Source of the DNA: Streptomyces luteogriseus
GTDB taxonomy: Bacteria; Actinomycetota; Actinomycetes; Streptomycetales; Streptomycetaceae
DNA length: 64,000 nucleotides
Reading direction: 5' to 3'
Assembly: GCF_014205055.1 (NCBI RefSeq)
Contig: NZ_JACHMS010000001.1
Coordinates: forward strand, 1,116,001 to 1,180,000
Part shown: positions 33,957 to 42,545 of the stretch, one piece after another
Numbering within the stretch: position 1 is the stretch's first letter
Layout of the letters: each line of letters starts with the position of its first letter
Made by a program: the position numbers and the translations under genes
The notes under the pieces: model-generated
What the model was told of the DNA's origin: nothing
What the model saw: only the letters and a program-made list of their open reading frames with translations
Database searches by the model: none

Positions 33957-34132
33957 CCGCCCCGACCGGCGAGATCTACCGCATCGCCTGGCTGCCCGGC
34001 ACCGACACCCTGCACGGCACCTGCCACTGCGGCCGTGAGCACACCGCGCAGGACCCGGTCGAGATGTGGGAGTGGATGCTCGCCCATCCGCAGGGGCACT
34101 GTGTCGACGAGCCGCGAGGAAACAGCTCATGA
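33953..34132 (+). CDS. Small Cys/His-rich protein between vanA and vanB, 59 aa
   Basis: The peptide holds GTCHCGREHTAQDPVEMWEW and AHPQGHC, with three Cys and three His that could bind a metal. It starts in the vanA stop (GTGA) and ends in the vanB start (ATGA), so it is almost surely translated. No family was recognised. It could be a chaperone, an iron-cluster or folding aid, or a small subunit of the demethylase; all of these are inference. Confidence 0.7.
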   Translation: MTAPTGEIYRIAWLPGTDTLHGTCHCGREHTAQDPVEMWEWMLAHPQGHCVDEPRGNSS

Positions 34133-35064
34133 GTGCGTACGAGACCGAACTCGTCGTCGGGCGGAAGGAGTTGGTGGCCGAGGGCGTGCTCGCCCTGACC
34201 CTGCGCCATCCGCTGGGCGAGCCGCTTCCGGCCTGGGAGCCGGGCGCCCACGTGGACGTCCTGCTGGAGCCCGGTCTGGAGCGGCAGTACTCGCTGTGCG
34301 GCGATCCGGCGGACCGGTCGGCCTGGCGGATCGCGGTGCTGCGTGAGAGCGCCGGGCGGGGCGGTTCGGCCCATGTGCACGAGCGATTGGGCGAGGGGGC
34401 CACGGTGCGGGTGCGCGGTCCCCGGAACAACTTCGGCCTGGAGCCCGCTCCCCGGTACCGCTTCGTCGCGGGCGGCATCGGCATCACGCCGATCCTGCCG
34501 ATGCTGGCGGCGGCCGAGGCGGCGGGCGCCGAGTGGACGCTGCTGTACGGCGGGCGCACCCGCGACTCCATGGCGTTCGGTGAGGAACTGGGCCGCTACG
34601 GGGACCGTGTGACCGTCGCGCCCGAGGACGAGACGGGCCTGCTGGACCTGCCCTCGGTGCTGGACGACGTTCCCGAGGGCACGCTCGTCTACTGCTGTGG
34701 CCCGGGGCCGCTGCTGGACGCGGTCGAGGCCCGGTGCCCGTCCGGGATCCTGCGCGTCGAACGGTTCCGGCCGAAGGAGCAGGAGACCGGCGGCGACACC
34801 GAGTTCGAGGTGGAGCTGGCGCGCAGCGGCAGGACGCTCACCGTCGCGCCGGACGTGTCCGTGCTCGACGCCGTGCGCGAGGCCGGGATCGAGGTGCTGT
34901 ACTCCTGCACCGAGGGCACCTGCGGCACGTGTGAGACCGACGTCCTCGACGGTGAGCCCGACCACCGTGACTCGGTGCTGACGGAGGACGAGCGCGCGGC
35001 CGGCGAGACCATGCTGATCTGCGTGTCCCGCTGCCGCGGGAAGCGGCTCGTGCTGGATCTGTGA
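34129..35064 (+). CDS. vanB: Vanillate O-demethylase reductase subunit
   Basis: This 311-aa class IA reductase passes electrons from NAD(P)H to VanA. The FMN-binding motif is RQYSLCGDP (52-60), the nucleotide site is FVAGGIGITPILPM (112-125), and the C-terminal plant-type [2Fe-2S] domain has C260, C265, C268 and C298. The order FMN-NAD-ferredoxin is that of phthalate-type reductases. It closes the van operon before a hairpin. Confidence 0.9.
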   Translation: MSAYETELVVGRKELVAEGVLALTLRHPLGEPLPAWEPGAHVDVLLEPGLERQYSLCGDPADRSAWRIAVLRESAGRGGSAHVHERLGEGATVRVRGPRNNFGLEPAPRYRFVAGGIGITPILPMLAAAEAAGAEWTLLYGGRTRDSMAFGEELGRYGDRVTVAPEDETGLLDLPSVLDDVPEGTLVYCCGPGPLLDAVEARCPSGILRVERFRPKEQETGGDTEFEVELARSGRTLTVAPDVSVLDAVREAGIEVLYSCTEGTCGTCETDVLDGEPDHRDSVLTEDERAAGETMLICVSRCRGKRLVLDL

Positions 35065-35079
35065 CCCGGCCGCCCGATC

Positions 35080-35118
35080 CGCCGTCCCGGGCCCGGACCG
35101 CCGGCTGCCGGGACGGCG
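35080..35118. terminator. 11-bp terminator hairpin after vanB
   Basis: Bases 35080-35090 and 35108-35118 are a perfect 11-bp inverted repeat with a 17-nt loop, between two convergent genes. It can serve both the vanB and the GntR transcripts. Confidence 0.6.
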
Positions 35119-35155
35119 ACCGGCCTCGCACGGTCAGGCGCTCACCTCGTGGAGG

Positions 35156-35827
35156 TCAGGGCGCGGCCCACATGCCCCGGACATGCCCGAGGTGCCGGGC
35201 CATCACGGCCCGTACGGCCTCCTCGTCCCGGGTGAGCAGTGCGTCCAGGATCTCCAGGTGCTCCTCGGCCGACGCCTCCAGCCGTCCCTGTTCCACCAGC
35301 GCCGTCAGGCCGTAGAGCCGGGAGCGGCGTCTGAGGTCGCGTACGACGTCGACGAGATGGCCGTTGCCCGCGAGGGCCAGCAGGCCGAGGTGGAAGCGCA
35401 GATCGGCCTCGACGTAGGCGATGAGGTCGCCGGCCGCGGCGGAGCTGACGATCTCCCGGGCGACCGGGCGGAGCGCCTCCAGGGCGACCGGGTCGGCGGT
35501 GCGGGCCAGCTCCGCCGTGGTGGGGATCTCGATCAGCGCCCGGATGTGCGTGTACTCGTCGAGCTGTCGCTCGGAGACGGCGGTGACCCGGAAGCCCTTG
35601 TTGGGCACGGTGTCGACCAGGCCTTCCTTGGCGAGGTCGAGCATGGCCTCGCGCACGGGCGTGGCGGAGACGCCGAAGCGGGCGGCCAGGCCCGGGGCCG
35701 AGTAGACCTCGCCGGGCCGCAGTTCGCCGGCGATCAGGGCGGCCCGCAGCGCGTCCGCGACCCGCTCCCGGTGGCTGGGCTTCCTGCTGCCCAGCACGGG
35801 CAGGGCGGGGGTGTGCTGCGGGGCCAT
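35156..35827 (-). CDS. GntR/FadR-type regulator of hydroxyproline use
   Basis: This 223-aa regulator has the winged helix (ALIAGELRPGEVYSAPGLAA, VSATPVREAML) and the all-helical FCD domain with a likely metal site (D/H residues in EADLRFH and HLGH). It is the last gene of the hydroxyproline operon, 39 nt after the epimerase, so it probably regulates that operon in response to a pathway compound. Confidence 0.83.
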   Translation of the reverse strand: MAPQHTPALPVLGSRKPSHRERVADALRAALIAGELRPGEVYSAPGLAARFGVSATPVREAMLDLAKEGLVDTVPNKGFRVTAVSERQLDEYTHIRALIEIPTTAELARTADPVALEALRPVAREIVSSAAAGDLIAYVEADLRFHLGLLALAGNGHLVDVVRDLRRRSRLYGLTALVEQGRLEASAEEHLEILDALLTRDEEAVRAVMARHLGHVRGMWAAP

Positions 35828-35866
35828 GGCGGTCGGGTTTCCTCTCGTGGTCTTACTCGGGCCGGC

Positions 35867-36868
35867 TTACAGGACGAACCCGGCCGGGAACGGGTCCTCG
35901 GGGTCCAGCAGGTACTGGGCGGTGCCGGTGATCCAGGCTCGTCCGGTGAAGCTGGGCAGCACGGCGGGGCGTCCGGCGACCTCGGTCGTGCCGAGCAGTC
36001 TGCCGGTGAAGCGGGTGCCGATGAAGGACTCGTTCACGAACTCGGTGTGCAGCGGGAGTTCGCCGCGTGCGTGCAGCTGCGCCATGCGGGCGCTGGTGCC
36101 GGTGCCGCAGGGCGAGCGGTCGAACCAGCCGGGGTGGATGGCCATCGCATGCCGGGAGCGGTGGGCGGTCGAACCGGGGGCGGCCAGGTAGACGTGGTGG
36201 AGACCGTGGATGGACGGGTCCTCCGGGTGGACGGGCGGGTCCTCGGCGTTGACGGCCGCCATCAGGGACAGGCCGGCCGCGAGGATCTCGTCCTTGCGTT
36301 CCCGGTCGAAGGGCAGGCCGAACTGCTCCAGCGGCAGGATCGCGTAGAAGTTGCCGCCGAAGGCGAGGTCGTACGTCACCGTCCGGCCGTCGGCCAGAGT
36401 GGCCTTGCGGTCGAGGCCGACGGCGAAGGAGGGCACGTTCCGCAACGTGACCGCCTTGGCCGCCCCGCCCTCGACGGCCACCTCGGCGACGACCGGTCCG
36501 GCCGGGGTGTCGAGCCGGATGGTGGTGACCGGCTCGACGACCTCGACCATGCCGGTCTCGACGAGCACGGTCGCCACGCCGATGGTGCCGTGCCCGCACA
36601 TCGGCAGGTAGCCGGAGACCTCGATGTAGACGACACCCCAGTCGCAGTCGGGGCGGGTCGGCGGCTGGAGGATCGCGCCGCTCATGGCGGAGTGGCCACG
36701 CGGCTCGTTCATGAGCAACTGCTTGACGTCGTCGCGGTGTTCACGGAACCACAGCCGCCGTTCGTTCATGGTGGCGCCGGGGATGGTGCCGATGCCGCCG
36801 GTGATCACGCGGGTCGGCATGCCCTCGGTGTGCGAGTCGACGGCGTGCAGGACGAGTTTGCTGCGCAT
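35867..36868 (-). CDS. 4-hydroxyproline 2-epimerase (proline racemase family)
   Basis: This 333-aa enzyme turns trans-4-hydroxy-L-proline into cis-4-hydroxy-D-proline. The two catalytic cysteines are present: C91 in MCGHGT and C254 in RSPCGTGTSA. Two Cys separate it from the Cys/Thr dehydratase branch, and the neighbouring dehydrogenase and deaminase favour hydroxyproline over proline. It begins 25 nt after the deaminase stop in the same operon. Confidence 0.9.
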   Translation of the reverse strand: MRSKLVLHAVDSHTEGMPTRVITGGIGTIPGATMNERRLWFREHRDDVKQLLMNEPRGHSAMSGAILQPPTRPDCDWGVVYIEVSGYLPMCGHGTIGVATVLVETGMVEVVEPVTTIRLDTPAGPVVAEVAVEGGAAKAVTLRNVPSFAVGLDRKATLADGRTVTYDLAFGGNFYAILPLEQFGLPFDRERKDEILAAGLSLMAAVNAEDPPVHPEDPSIHGLHHVYLAAPGSTAHRSRHAMAIHPGWFDRSPCGTGTSARMAQLHARGELPLHTEFVNESFIGTRFTGRLLGTTEVAGRPAVLPSFTGRAWITGTAQYLLDPEDPFPAGFVL

Positions 36869-36893
36869 GTCGGTCCCCAGACTCTCGTGCGGG

Positions 36894-37784
36894 CTAGACG
36901 AGTCCGGCCGCGACGGCCTTCTCCGTGGCGGCGCGGACCGCCGCCTCCTGCCCGGGCAGCAGCGTCGCGCGGGGCGGACGGCAGGGCCCGCCGTGACGGC
37001 CGACGATGTCCATGGACAGCTTGATGGCCTGGACGAACTCCACCTGGGAGTCCCAGCGCAGCAACGGATGCAGCTGCCGGTACAGGGGCAGCGCGGTGTC
37101 GAGGTCGCCGTCGGCCGCCGCGCGGTACAGCTCCACCGACGCCCGGGGCAGCGCGTTCGGGTATCCCGCGACCCAGCCCTTGGCGCCCGCGACGCCCAGC
37201 TCCAGCAGGACGTCGTCCGCGCCGATCAGCAGGTCCAGTTCCGGGGCGAGTTCGGCGATCCGGTAGGCCCGGCGGACATCGCCCGAGAACTCCTTCACCG
37301 CCTGGATGTGCCCTTCGCCGTGCAGCCGGGCGAGCAGCTCGGGCACGAGGTCGACCTTGGTGTCGATCGGGTTGTTGTACGCGACGACCGGCAGGCCCGA
37401 CCGGGCGACCTCGGCGTAGTGGGCGAGGACGGCACGCTCGTCGGCGCGGTAGGCGTTGGGCGGCAGCAGCATCACCGCCCCGCACCCGGCCTCGCCGGCC
37501 TGTTCCGCCCAGCGACGGGACTCGGCGGATCCGTACGCGGCGACGCCGGGCATCACACGCTCGCCGCCGATCGCGGTGACGGCCGTCTCGACGACCCGGG
37601 CCCGCTCCTCGGGCGTGAGCACCTGGTACTCGCCGAGGGATCCGTTGGGCACGACACCGTCGCAGCCGTTCTCGACCAGCCAGGCGCAGTGCTCGGCGTA
37701 GCGGTCGTAGTTCACCGAGAGGTCGTCGTTCAGCGGGAGCGCGGTGGCGACGAGGACGCCGCGCCAGGGGCGGTGTTCGGTCAT
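36894..37784 (-). CDS. DapA-family deaminase (1-pyrroline-4-hydroxy-2-carboxylate deaminase type)
   Basis: This 296-aa TIM-barrel lyase has the family marks NGSLGEYQVLT (substrate carboxylate site), VVAYNNP with the proton-relay Tyr, and the Schiff-base Lys in AVKEFSGD. In hydroxyproline operons such an enzyme converts the dehydrogenase product to alpha-ketoglutarate semialdehyde. The start at 37784 has AGGAGG and overlaps the previous stop as ATGA. The final semialdehyde dehydrogenase is not in the window. Confidence 0.83.
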   Translation of the reverse strand: MTEHRPWRGVLVATALPLNDDLSVNYDRYAEHCAWLVENGCDGVVPNGSLGEYQVLTPEERARVVETAVTAIGGERVMPGVAAYGSAESRRWAEQAGEAGCGAVMLLPPNAYRADERAVLAHYAEVARSGLPVVAYNNPIDTKVDLVPELLARLHGEGHIQAVKEFSGDVRRAYRIAELAPELDLLIGADDVLLELGVAGAKGWVAGYPNALPRASVELYRAAADGDLDTALPLYRQLHPLLRWDSQVEFVQAIKLSMDIVGRHGGPCRPPRATLLPGQEAAVRAATEKAVAAGLV

Positions 37785-39145
37785 GACAGTCCCTCCTGGG
37801 GGTGTTGCCGGGCGAGGACGCCGAGCGGTACGGGCCGGGCGAAGGGGCGCTTGGCCGGGGTGGGGGCGCGGCCGGCGAGACCGGCGATCGCGGTGCCGCA
37901 CATCCGGCCCTGGCACCAGCCCATCCCGGCCCGGGTGAGCAGCTTCACGGTGCGTTCGTCGCCCGCTCCGAGGTCCAGGGCCTCACGCACGGCCCCTGCG
38001 GTGACTTCTTCGCAGCGGCAGACCACGGTGTCGTCGGTGAGGTGCTCGGGCCAGTGGGCGGGCGGCGCGCAGGCGGAGTCGAGGGCGGCGGCGGATCGCC
38101 TGAGCCTCGCACGGGCCTTGAGGGCGGCGGGGGCCGGCGCTGGGGCGGTGCCGAGCAGACGGGCGGCGGCGGAGCGGCCGGCGATGTGCCCCTCGGCGAG
38201 GGCGAGGGCGGCGCCGCCGATGCCGGTGGCCTCGCCGGCCGCCCACACGCCGGGCACGTCGGTGCGCTGCTCGGTGTCGACGGCCACGGTGACGCCGTCG
38301 AGCCGGCAGCCGAGGCTCTCGGCGAGGTCGGTGTGCGGGAGCATGCCGTGGCCGACGGCGAGGGTGTCACAGAGCAGGTGCCGTGCGGTGCCGGGCCGCA
38401 CGCGCCCGTCTGCGTCGAGCGCGGCGACGGTGACGCCGGTCAGCCGGTCGTCGCCGTGGGCGCGGACGACGGTGTGCCGGGCGAGGACCGGGACGCGGTG
38501 GCGCAACAACCCGGCGGCGTATCCGGCGCCCTCCGGGAGCTTGTCCGCCAGGGCGGGGGTGTGCCGGGCGAGGCGCCCGGGGTCGGTGGACTCGACGAGT
38601 GCGGCGACCTCGACGCCGGCCGCCGCGAGCCCGGTCGCCACGGGCAGCAGCAGCGGCCCGGTCCCGGCCACCACGGCTCGGTGCCCCGGCACCACGAGCC
38701 CGCCCTTGAGCATGGCCTGGGCTCCCCCGGCCGTCACCACACCCGGGAGGGTCCATCCGGGGAAGGGCAGCACGTGCTCGTAGCCGCCGGTCGCCAGGAG
38801 CACGGCGCGCGCGTGCACCTCGACGGGCTCCTCCTGCTCCGGGCCGAGCAGGGCGTGCACGGTGAAGCCGTCCGGTGCGCGCTCCACGCACCACACGTGA
38901 TGTTCCGTCAGGACGCCTACGGCACTGGCGGCGAGCCCGTCCCGCAGCCGTTCCCAGGTCCGCCACCGGTGGTGCAGCGCCTCGGGCCGCCCGGCGCCGA
39001 GCCCGGCGGCGGGCTGCCGGTAGAACTGCCCGCCGGGCTGCGCGGCGGCATCGACGAGCGTGACCCGGACGCCGCGTGCGGAGGCCGCCAGGGCGGCAGC
39101 GAGCCCGGCCGGTCCGGCGCCGATCACGGCGAGGTCAGTCCGCAC
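37781..39145 (-). CDS. FAD/NAD-binding subunit of D-hydroxyproline dehydrogenase
   Basis: This 454-aa subunit begins RTDLAVIGAGPAGLAAALAA, an FAD-binding GxGxxG site, and has a second dinucleotide fold (VVAGTGPLLLPVATGLA). The C-terminal Cys cluster CRCEEVTAGAVRE ... CQGRMCG is a BFD-type [2Fe-2S] module. This matches the HcnB-like subunit of amine/hydroxyproline dehydrogenases. The GTG at 39145 has GAGGAGGCG upstream and overlaps the iron-sulfur gene. Frames further upstream read through the 33-bp repeats and are not coding. Confidence 0.83.
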   Translation of the reverse strand: MRTDLAVIGAGPAGLAAALAASARGVRVTLVDAAAQPGGQFYRQPAAGLGAGRPEALHHRWRTWERLRDGLAASAVGVLTEHHVWCVERAPDGFTVHALLGPEQEEPVEVHARAVLLATGGYEHVLPFPGWTLPGVVTAGGAQAMLKGGLVVPGHRAVVAGTGPLLLPVATGLAAAGVEVAALVESTDPGRLARHTPALADKLPEGAGYAAGLLRHRVPVLARHTVVRAHGDDRLTGVTVAALDADGRVRPGTARHLLCDTLAVGHGMLPHTDLAESLGCRLDGVTVAVDTEQRTDVPGVWAAGEATGIGGAALALAEGHIAGRSAAARLLGTAPAPAPAALKARARLRRSAAALDSACAPPAHWPEHLTDDTVVCRCEEVTAGAVREALDLGAGDERTVKLLTRAGMGWCQGRMCGTAIAGLAGRAPTPAKRPFARPVPLGVLARQHPQEGLS

Positions 39146-39746
39146 GACGCGCCTCCTCGTGGCCGGTGCCGTCCTGTGCGCTGTCTTCCTCGTGGCCGAT
39201 GCCCTCCCGGGTGCCGGACTCCTCGTGGCCGATGCCCTCCCGGGTGCCGGACTCCTCATGGCCCGTGCCCTCCCGGGTGCCGGACTCCTCATGGCCCGTG
39301 CCCTCCCGGGTGCCGGACTCCCCATGGCCCGTGCCCTCCCGGGTGCCGGACTCCCCATGGCCCGTGCCCTCCCGGGTGCCGGACTCCTCATGGCCCGTGC
39401 CCTCCCGGGTGCCGGACTCCCCATGGCCCGTGCCCTCCCGGATGCCGGTGTCCCCATGGCCCGTGCCCTCCTGGGTGCCGATCTCGTCGCCCGGTCGCAC
39501 CGGCATCAGACAGGCGCGTTGGTTGGGGCGGCCGTTGACGGTCACCAGGCAGTCGAAGCAGACGCCGATCCCGCAGAACACCCCGCGCGGACGGCCCTCG
39601 CCACGAGTGGAGCGCCACGACGTCACCCCTGCCGACCACAGCACGGCGGCGACCGTCTGCCCGGGCAGTGCCTCGACCGGCCGCCCGTCGAACATGACCG
39701 TGAAGGCGGGGCCGGGCCTGGCCCCCGCCAGCTCCAGCGGGTTCAC
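39135..39746 (-). CDS. [2Fe-2S] subunit of D-hydroxyproline dehydrogenase with repeat tail
   Basis: Residues 1-91 form the small ferredoxin-like subunit (HcnA type), with cluster ligands C58, C63, C66 and C79 (FCGIGVCFDCLV). Usual family members end near there. This one continues to 203 aa with nine 11-residue repeats of the type EGTGHGESGTR, then a short end DGTGHEEARRAD. The tail is acidic and rich in His and Gly. It overlaps both neighbours. The repeat tail is unusual; its function is unknown and it may be variable. Confidence 0.8.
   Translation of the reverse strand: MNPLELAGARPGPAFTVMFDGRPVEALPGQTVAAVLWSAGVTSWRSTRGEGRPRGVFCGIGVCFDCLVTVNGRPNQRACLMPVRPGDEIGTQEGTGHGDTGIREGTGHGESGTREGTGHEESGTREGTGHGESGTREGTGHGESGTREGTGHEESGTREGTGHEESGTREGIGHEESGTREGIGHEEDSAQDGTGHEEARRAD
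39174..39470 (-). repeat. Nine 33-bp tandem repeats in a coding region
   Basis: Nine consecutive 33-bp units encode EGTGHGESGTR and variants (EGTGHEESGTR, EGIGHEESGTR), with the ninth degenerate. The units keep the frame of the iron-sulfur gene. Differences between units are few base changes, so the array is fairly young. No spacers are present, so it is not a CRISPR array. Confidence 0.9.
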
Positions 39747-40897
39747 TCGGCCTCCTCGGTGAAGCGGTCGGGCCGGAACGGGCCGAGGTCGAGGTCGGGT
39801 GTCCGCCCGGTCAGCGCCTGGGCGATCAGATGCCCGGTGCCGGTGGCGAGTCCGATGCCCGCGCCCTCGTGCCCGCAGGCGTGGAAGAGCCCGGGCGCCC
39901 GCGGATCGGGGCCGATCGCGGGCAGATGGTCCGGCAGATACGGCCGGAAGCCGGCGTACGTCCGCATGGCCCGGACTCCGGCGAGGAACGGGAAGAGCCC
40001 GGTCGCGCCGGCCGCCAGCGCGCGCAGCGCCGGGAGCGACAGGGACCGGTCGAAGCCGACCCGTTCACGGCTGGCGCCGATGAGGACCGGCCCGGCCGGG
40101 GTGCCCTCCACCACGGGGGAGGTCTGCAGCGCCGCCGAGTCGCTGGCGACGTCGGCCACGTAGTCGGCGGCGTACACCTTGTGCCGGATGCGGGGCGGCA
40201 GCGGTTCGGTGACGATCACGAAACCGCGCCGGGGCCGCACCGGCAGACGGACTCCGGCGCGGGCCGCCACCTCGCCGCCCCAGGTGCCGGCCGCGTTGAC
40301 GACCGCGGGCGCGTGCAGGTCGCCCCGGTCGGTGCGCACGCCGCGCACCGCGCCGTCCGGGCCGCACAGGACCCCGGTCACCTCCCGGCCGGTGCGCACC
40401 CGGGCCTTGGAGGCGCGCAGCAGATGGGCCGCGGCGAGGGCGGGCATCACCTGGGCGTCCTGCGGGTAGAGCATGCCGCCCGCGAGGCCCGGGGCCAGGT
40501 ACGGCTCCAGGTCGGTGAGCCGGTCGGGCGGCACCGGGACGGCCTCGACCCCGGCGGCGCGCTGCTCGGCGGCGAGCTTCTCCAGCCCGGTCAGGGCCCG
40601 GTCCGTACCGGCGACGACGACACCGCCCTTGGCCTCGTACTCGACGGCCCGGCCCAGTCCCTCCCGGGCCAGTCCGGCCCAGAGCCGGGCGGACAGCAGG
40701 GCCAGTTCGAGCTCCGGTCCGGGTTCCTTGTCGGAGACGAGGAGGTTCCCCTCCCCCGCTCCGGTCGTGCCGCCGGCCACCGGGCCCCGGTCCACCACGA
40801 CGGTGTCCAGCCCGGCGCGGGCCGCGTACAGGGCGGTGGCGGCGCCGACCACTCCGGCTCCCACCACCACGACATCGCAGGTCAGCGACTCGCTCAC
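39743..40897 (-). CDS. FAD-dependent D-hydroxyproline dehydrogenase/oxidase subunit (DAO family)
   Basis: This 384-aa catalytic subunit has the N-terminal FAD site CDVVVVGAGVVGAATAL and the DAO-family C-terminal GLFHACGHEGAGIGLATGTG. With the iron-sulfur and FAD/BFD subunits it forms a three-part dehydrogenase like HcnABC and known D-hydroxyproline dehydrogenases. It is the first gene of the operon and overlaps the next as ATGA. The GTG at 40897 lacks a ribosome-binding site; a leaderless transcript is likely. Confidence 0.84.
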   Translation of the reverse strand: MSESLTCDVVVVGAGVVGAATALYAARAGLDTVVVDRGPVAGGTTGAGEGNLLVSDKEPGPELELALLSARLWAGLAREGLGRAVEYEAKGGVVVAGTDRALTGLEKLAAEQRAAGVEAVPVPPDRLTDLEPYLAPGLAGGMLYPQDAQVMPALAAAHLLRASKARVRTGREVTGVLCGPDGAVRGVRTDRGDLHAPAVVNAAGTWGGEVAARAGVRLPVRPRRGFVIVTEPLPPRIRHKVYAADYVADVASDSAALQTSPVVEGTPAGPVLIGASRERVGFDRSLSLPALRALAAGATGLFPFLAGVRAMRTYAGFRPYLPDHLPAIGPDPRAPGLFHACGHEGAGIGLATGTGHLIAQALTGRTPDLDLGPFRPDRFTEEAE

Positions 40898-40903
40898 GTC
40901 TGT

Positions 40904-40922
40904 ACTATGTCACACACCACAT
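40904..40922 (-). promoter_or_regulatory. -10 box and candidate operator of the hydroxyproline operon
   Basis: CATAGT on the minus strand (40904-40909) ends 6 nt before the GTG start, fitting leaderless transcription. ATGT-N8-ACAT (40907-40922) overlaps it and is a small inverted repeat of the kind bound by FadR-type GntR proteins. Assignment to the operon's own GntR is inference. Confidence 0.4.
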
Positions 40923-40967
40923 GCTCTGAGAAGAGTACGGACAGGGCGGGTGAACGGGCGGGAGCGG

Positions 40968-41633
40968 TCAGTCGGCCGCGGGGACGACCCTCAGGTGGGA
41001 CACGGTCGCGGTGCGGCGCGTGCGGCGTTCCCGGGTCGCGGAGCGGCGGGCCTCGCGCAGGACGAACGTGACCCGGGCGCAGCCCAGTTCCTCGAGCGTC
41101 CTGGACGTCTCGACGACGACCCGGCACTCGGTGGCGCCCCGGCGCGGATCCGGGTGCAGCAGCGGCCGTACGGCGCCGTCCTGCTCGACGGCGTCCTCGC
41201 CGACGGCGCGGATCCAGTGCGGCAGGCCGTGCCGGTAGGCGGCCTCCATGATCGGGTCCTGGGCGATGTCGCGGCGGATGGCGTGCAGACCGTGGTCGGG
41301 GCCGTGGCCCTCCACGGTCCGCGCGAAGTGCGCGAGCATCGGCAGGCACCAGCTCGCCTCGTGGTCGCCGAGCACGCCGGGAGCGTCGGGGTGGAACAGC
41401 ACGAACCTGAGGAAGTTGTCGCCCGGCATCGCCGTCGGGTGCGGGCCGACCTCACGGAAAAGTGACCGGAAGGCGCTGTTGGTCAGCACCACGTCCCAGC
41501 AGTGGTCGACTACGAGGGAGGGGAAGGAGACACCCTCCAGGAGCCCGGCGTAGTCCTCCAGGTAGGCCTGGGCCTCGGGAGTCTCGGGGACGGGCCGCGG
41601 TGCCGGCCGCTGCCCTCCTGCCTGATATGCCAT
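40968..41633 (-). CDS. MmyB-type ligand-binding domain protein without HTH
   Basis: Most of this 221-aa protein matches the PAS-like ligand domain found at the C-terminus of MmyB/XRE regulators of actinomycetes (PSLVVDHCWDVVLTNSAFRS, then HPDAPGVLGDHEASWCLPML). The N-terminal XRE helix-turn-helix that normally precedes it is missing. The C-terminal tail is basic (RRSATRERRTRRTATV). It may sense a fatty-acid-like ligand and act through a partner. It is divergent from an XRE-type gene. Confidence 0.7.
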   Translation of the reverse strand: MAYQAGGQRPAPRPVPETPEAQAYLEDYAGLLEGVSFPSLVVDHCWDVVLTNSAFRSLFREVGPHPTAMPGDNFLRFVLFHPDAPGVLGDHEASWCLPMLAHFARTVEGHGPDHGLHAIRRDIAQDPIMEAAYRHGLPHWIRAVGEDAVEQDGAVRPLLHPDPRRGATECRVVVETSRTLEELGCARVTFVLREARRSATRERRTRRTATVSHLRVVPAAD

Positions 41634-41871
41634 CGGGAGGTCACCCCTCTTGCCTGTGCGGCCTTGACGCGGCGCCCCGATCCTGCTGCCCGGAGCTGAG
41701 GCGTGTCAACTATCGTGGCATTCCGTGCCTGTTGACGGCTGAAATTGGCCACAGTTGTGGCGAGACCTGGATGTGAGTTCGAAGCACCGGCTACGCTCCG
41801 GGAAGTTCACGCCGGGGTAGGTCACGGCATCCACGTGTGAGAAGCCTGTGAGATACGTAGGAGATCTGTCG

Positions 41872-42531
41872 GTGACGGGTGGCTTCGTCGAGGGTCCGGG
41901 CGTCATGCCGACGGCCGTGCTACCGGCTGTCGTCTCCCGTGTCGGCGCGCTCGCCGACCGGCTCGGCGTGCCGCACGCCGAGGTCTTCGACATCGGCCGG
42001 CTGTCCGTCGCCTCCGGGGTCCCGGATCCCGTGGTCAAGGCCCTGCTCTGCGGCCGGCCGGCGGGCGAGCCCGATGTCCAGGCCCGGTTCCTGCAGCGCC
42101 TGGACCTGCTGCGCCGGACCCGGCTCAAGCCCAACGGCCGCAAGTACACCCAGCAGGAGATCGCCGACGGCGCGGGCATGTCCCGCCAGCAGGCCGGCGC
42201 CCTCATCAACGGCGACCGGCGGCCGACCATGGAGCACTGCGACGCCCTCCAGAGGTTCTTCCGGGTGCACGCCGGCTTCCTGACGGCCGAGGACCCCGAG
42301 GCGCTCGTGAGCGCCCTCCAGCACACCGAGCAGGAGCTGCTGCAGAAGCTCGCCGACCGGGAGCGGGAGGCGGCCGCGGCGACGGACGACCCGCTGGAGC
42401 GGCTGCTGCAGGACCACGGCGTGCGCGGCATCGCCTGGCGGGCCGCGCAACTGCCCACCGACCAGCACCGCGACAAGGTCGCCGAGTGGCTGGACATGCT
42501 CCTGGAGAGCGTCAAGCGGCCCGAGTCGTGA
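41872..42531 (+). CDS. XRE-type regulator paired with a metallopeptidase-like protein
   Basis: This 219-aa protein has a helix-turn-helix in the middle (KYTQQEIADGAGMSRQQAGA, then NGDRRPTMEHCDALQRFFRV) and coiled helical flanks. The GTG at 41872 follows AGGAG with an 8-nt gap and is preferred over GTG 41848. Its stop region leads directly to the next gene. Such XRE/ImmA-like pairs are common in Streptomyces, some annotated as toxin-antitoxin. Whether this pair is a toxin system is not known. Confidence 0.72.
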   Translation: MTGGFVEGPGVMPTAVLPAVVSRVGALADRLGVPHAEVFDIGRLSVASGVPDPVVKALLCGRPAGEPDVQARFLQRLDLLRRTRLKPNGRKYTQQEIADGAGMSRQQAGALINGDRRPTMEHCDALQRFFRVHAGFLTAEDPEALVSALQHTEQELLQKLADREREAAAATDDPLERLLQDHGVRGIAWRAAQLPTDQHRDKVAEWLDMLLESVKRPES

Positions 42532-42545
42532 CCGTGGGGAGAACT

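Noticed and set aside
39174..39470. CRISPR array
   Set aside because: The units are contiguous with no spacers, keep an open frame, and no cas genes are nearby.
39060..40163. Plus-strand frames reading repeats such as ALPGAGLLMAR
   Set aside because: They are the complement of the 33-bp repeats of the iron-sulfur gene, which has recognisable Cys ligands and overlaps with its operon neighbours.
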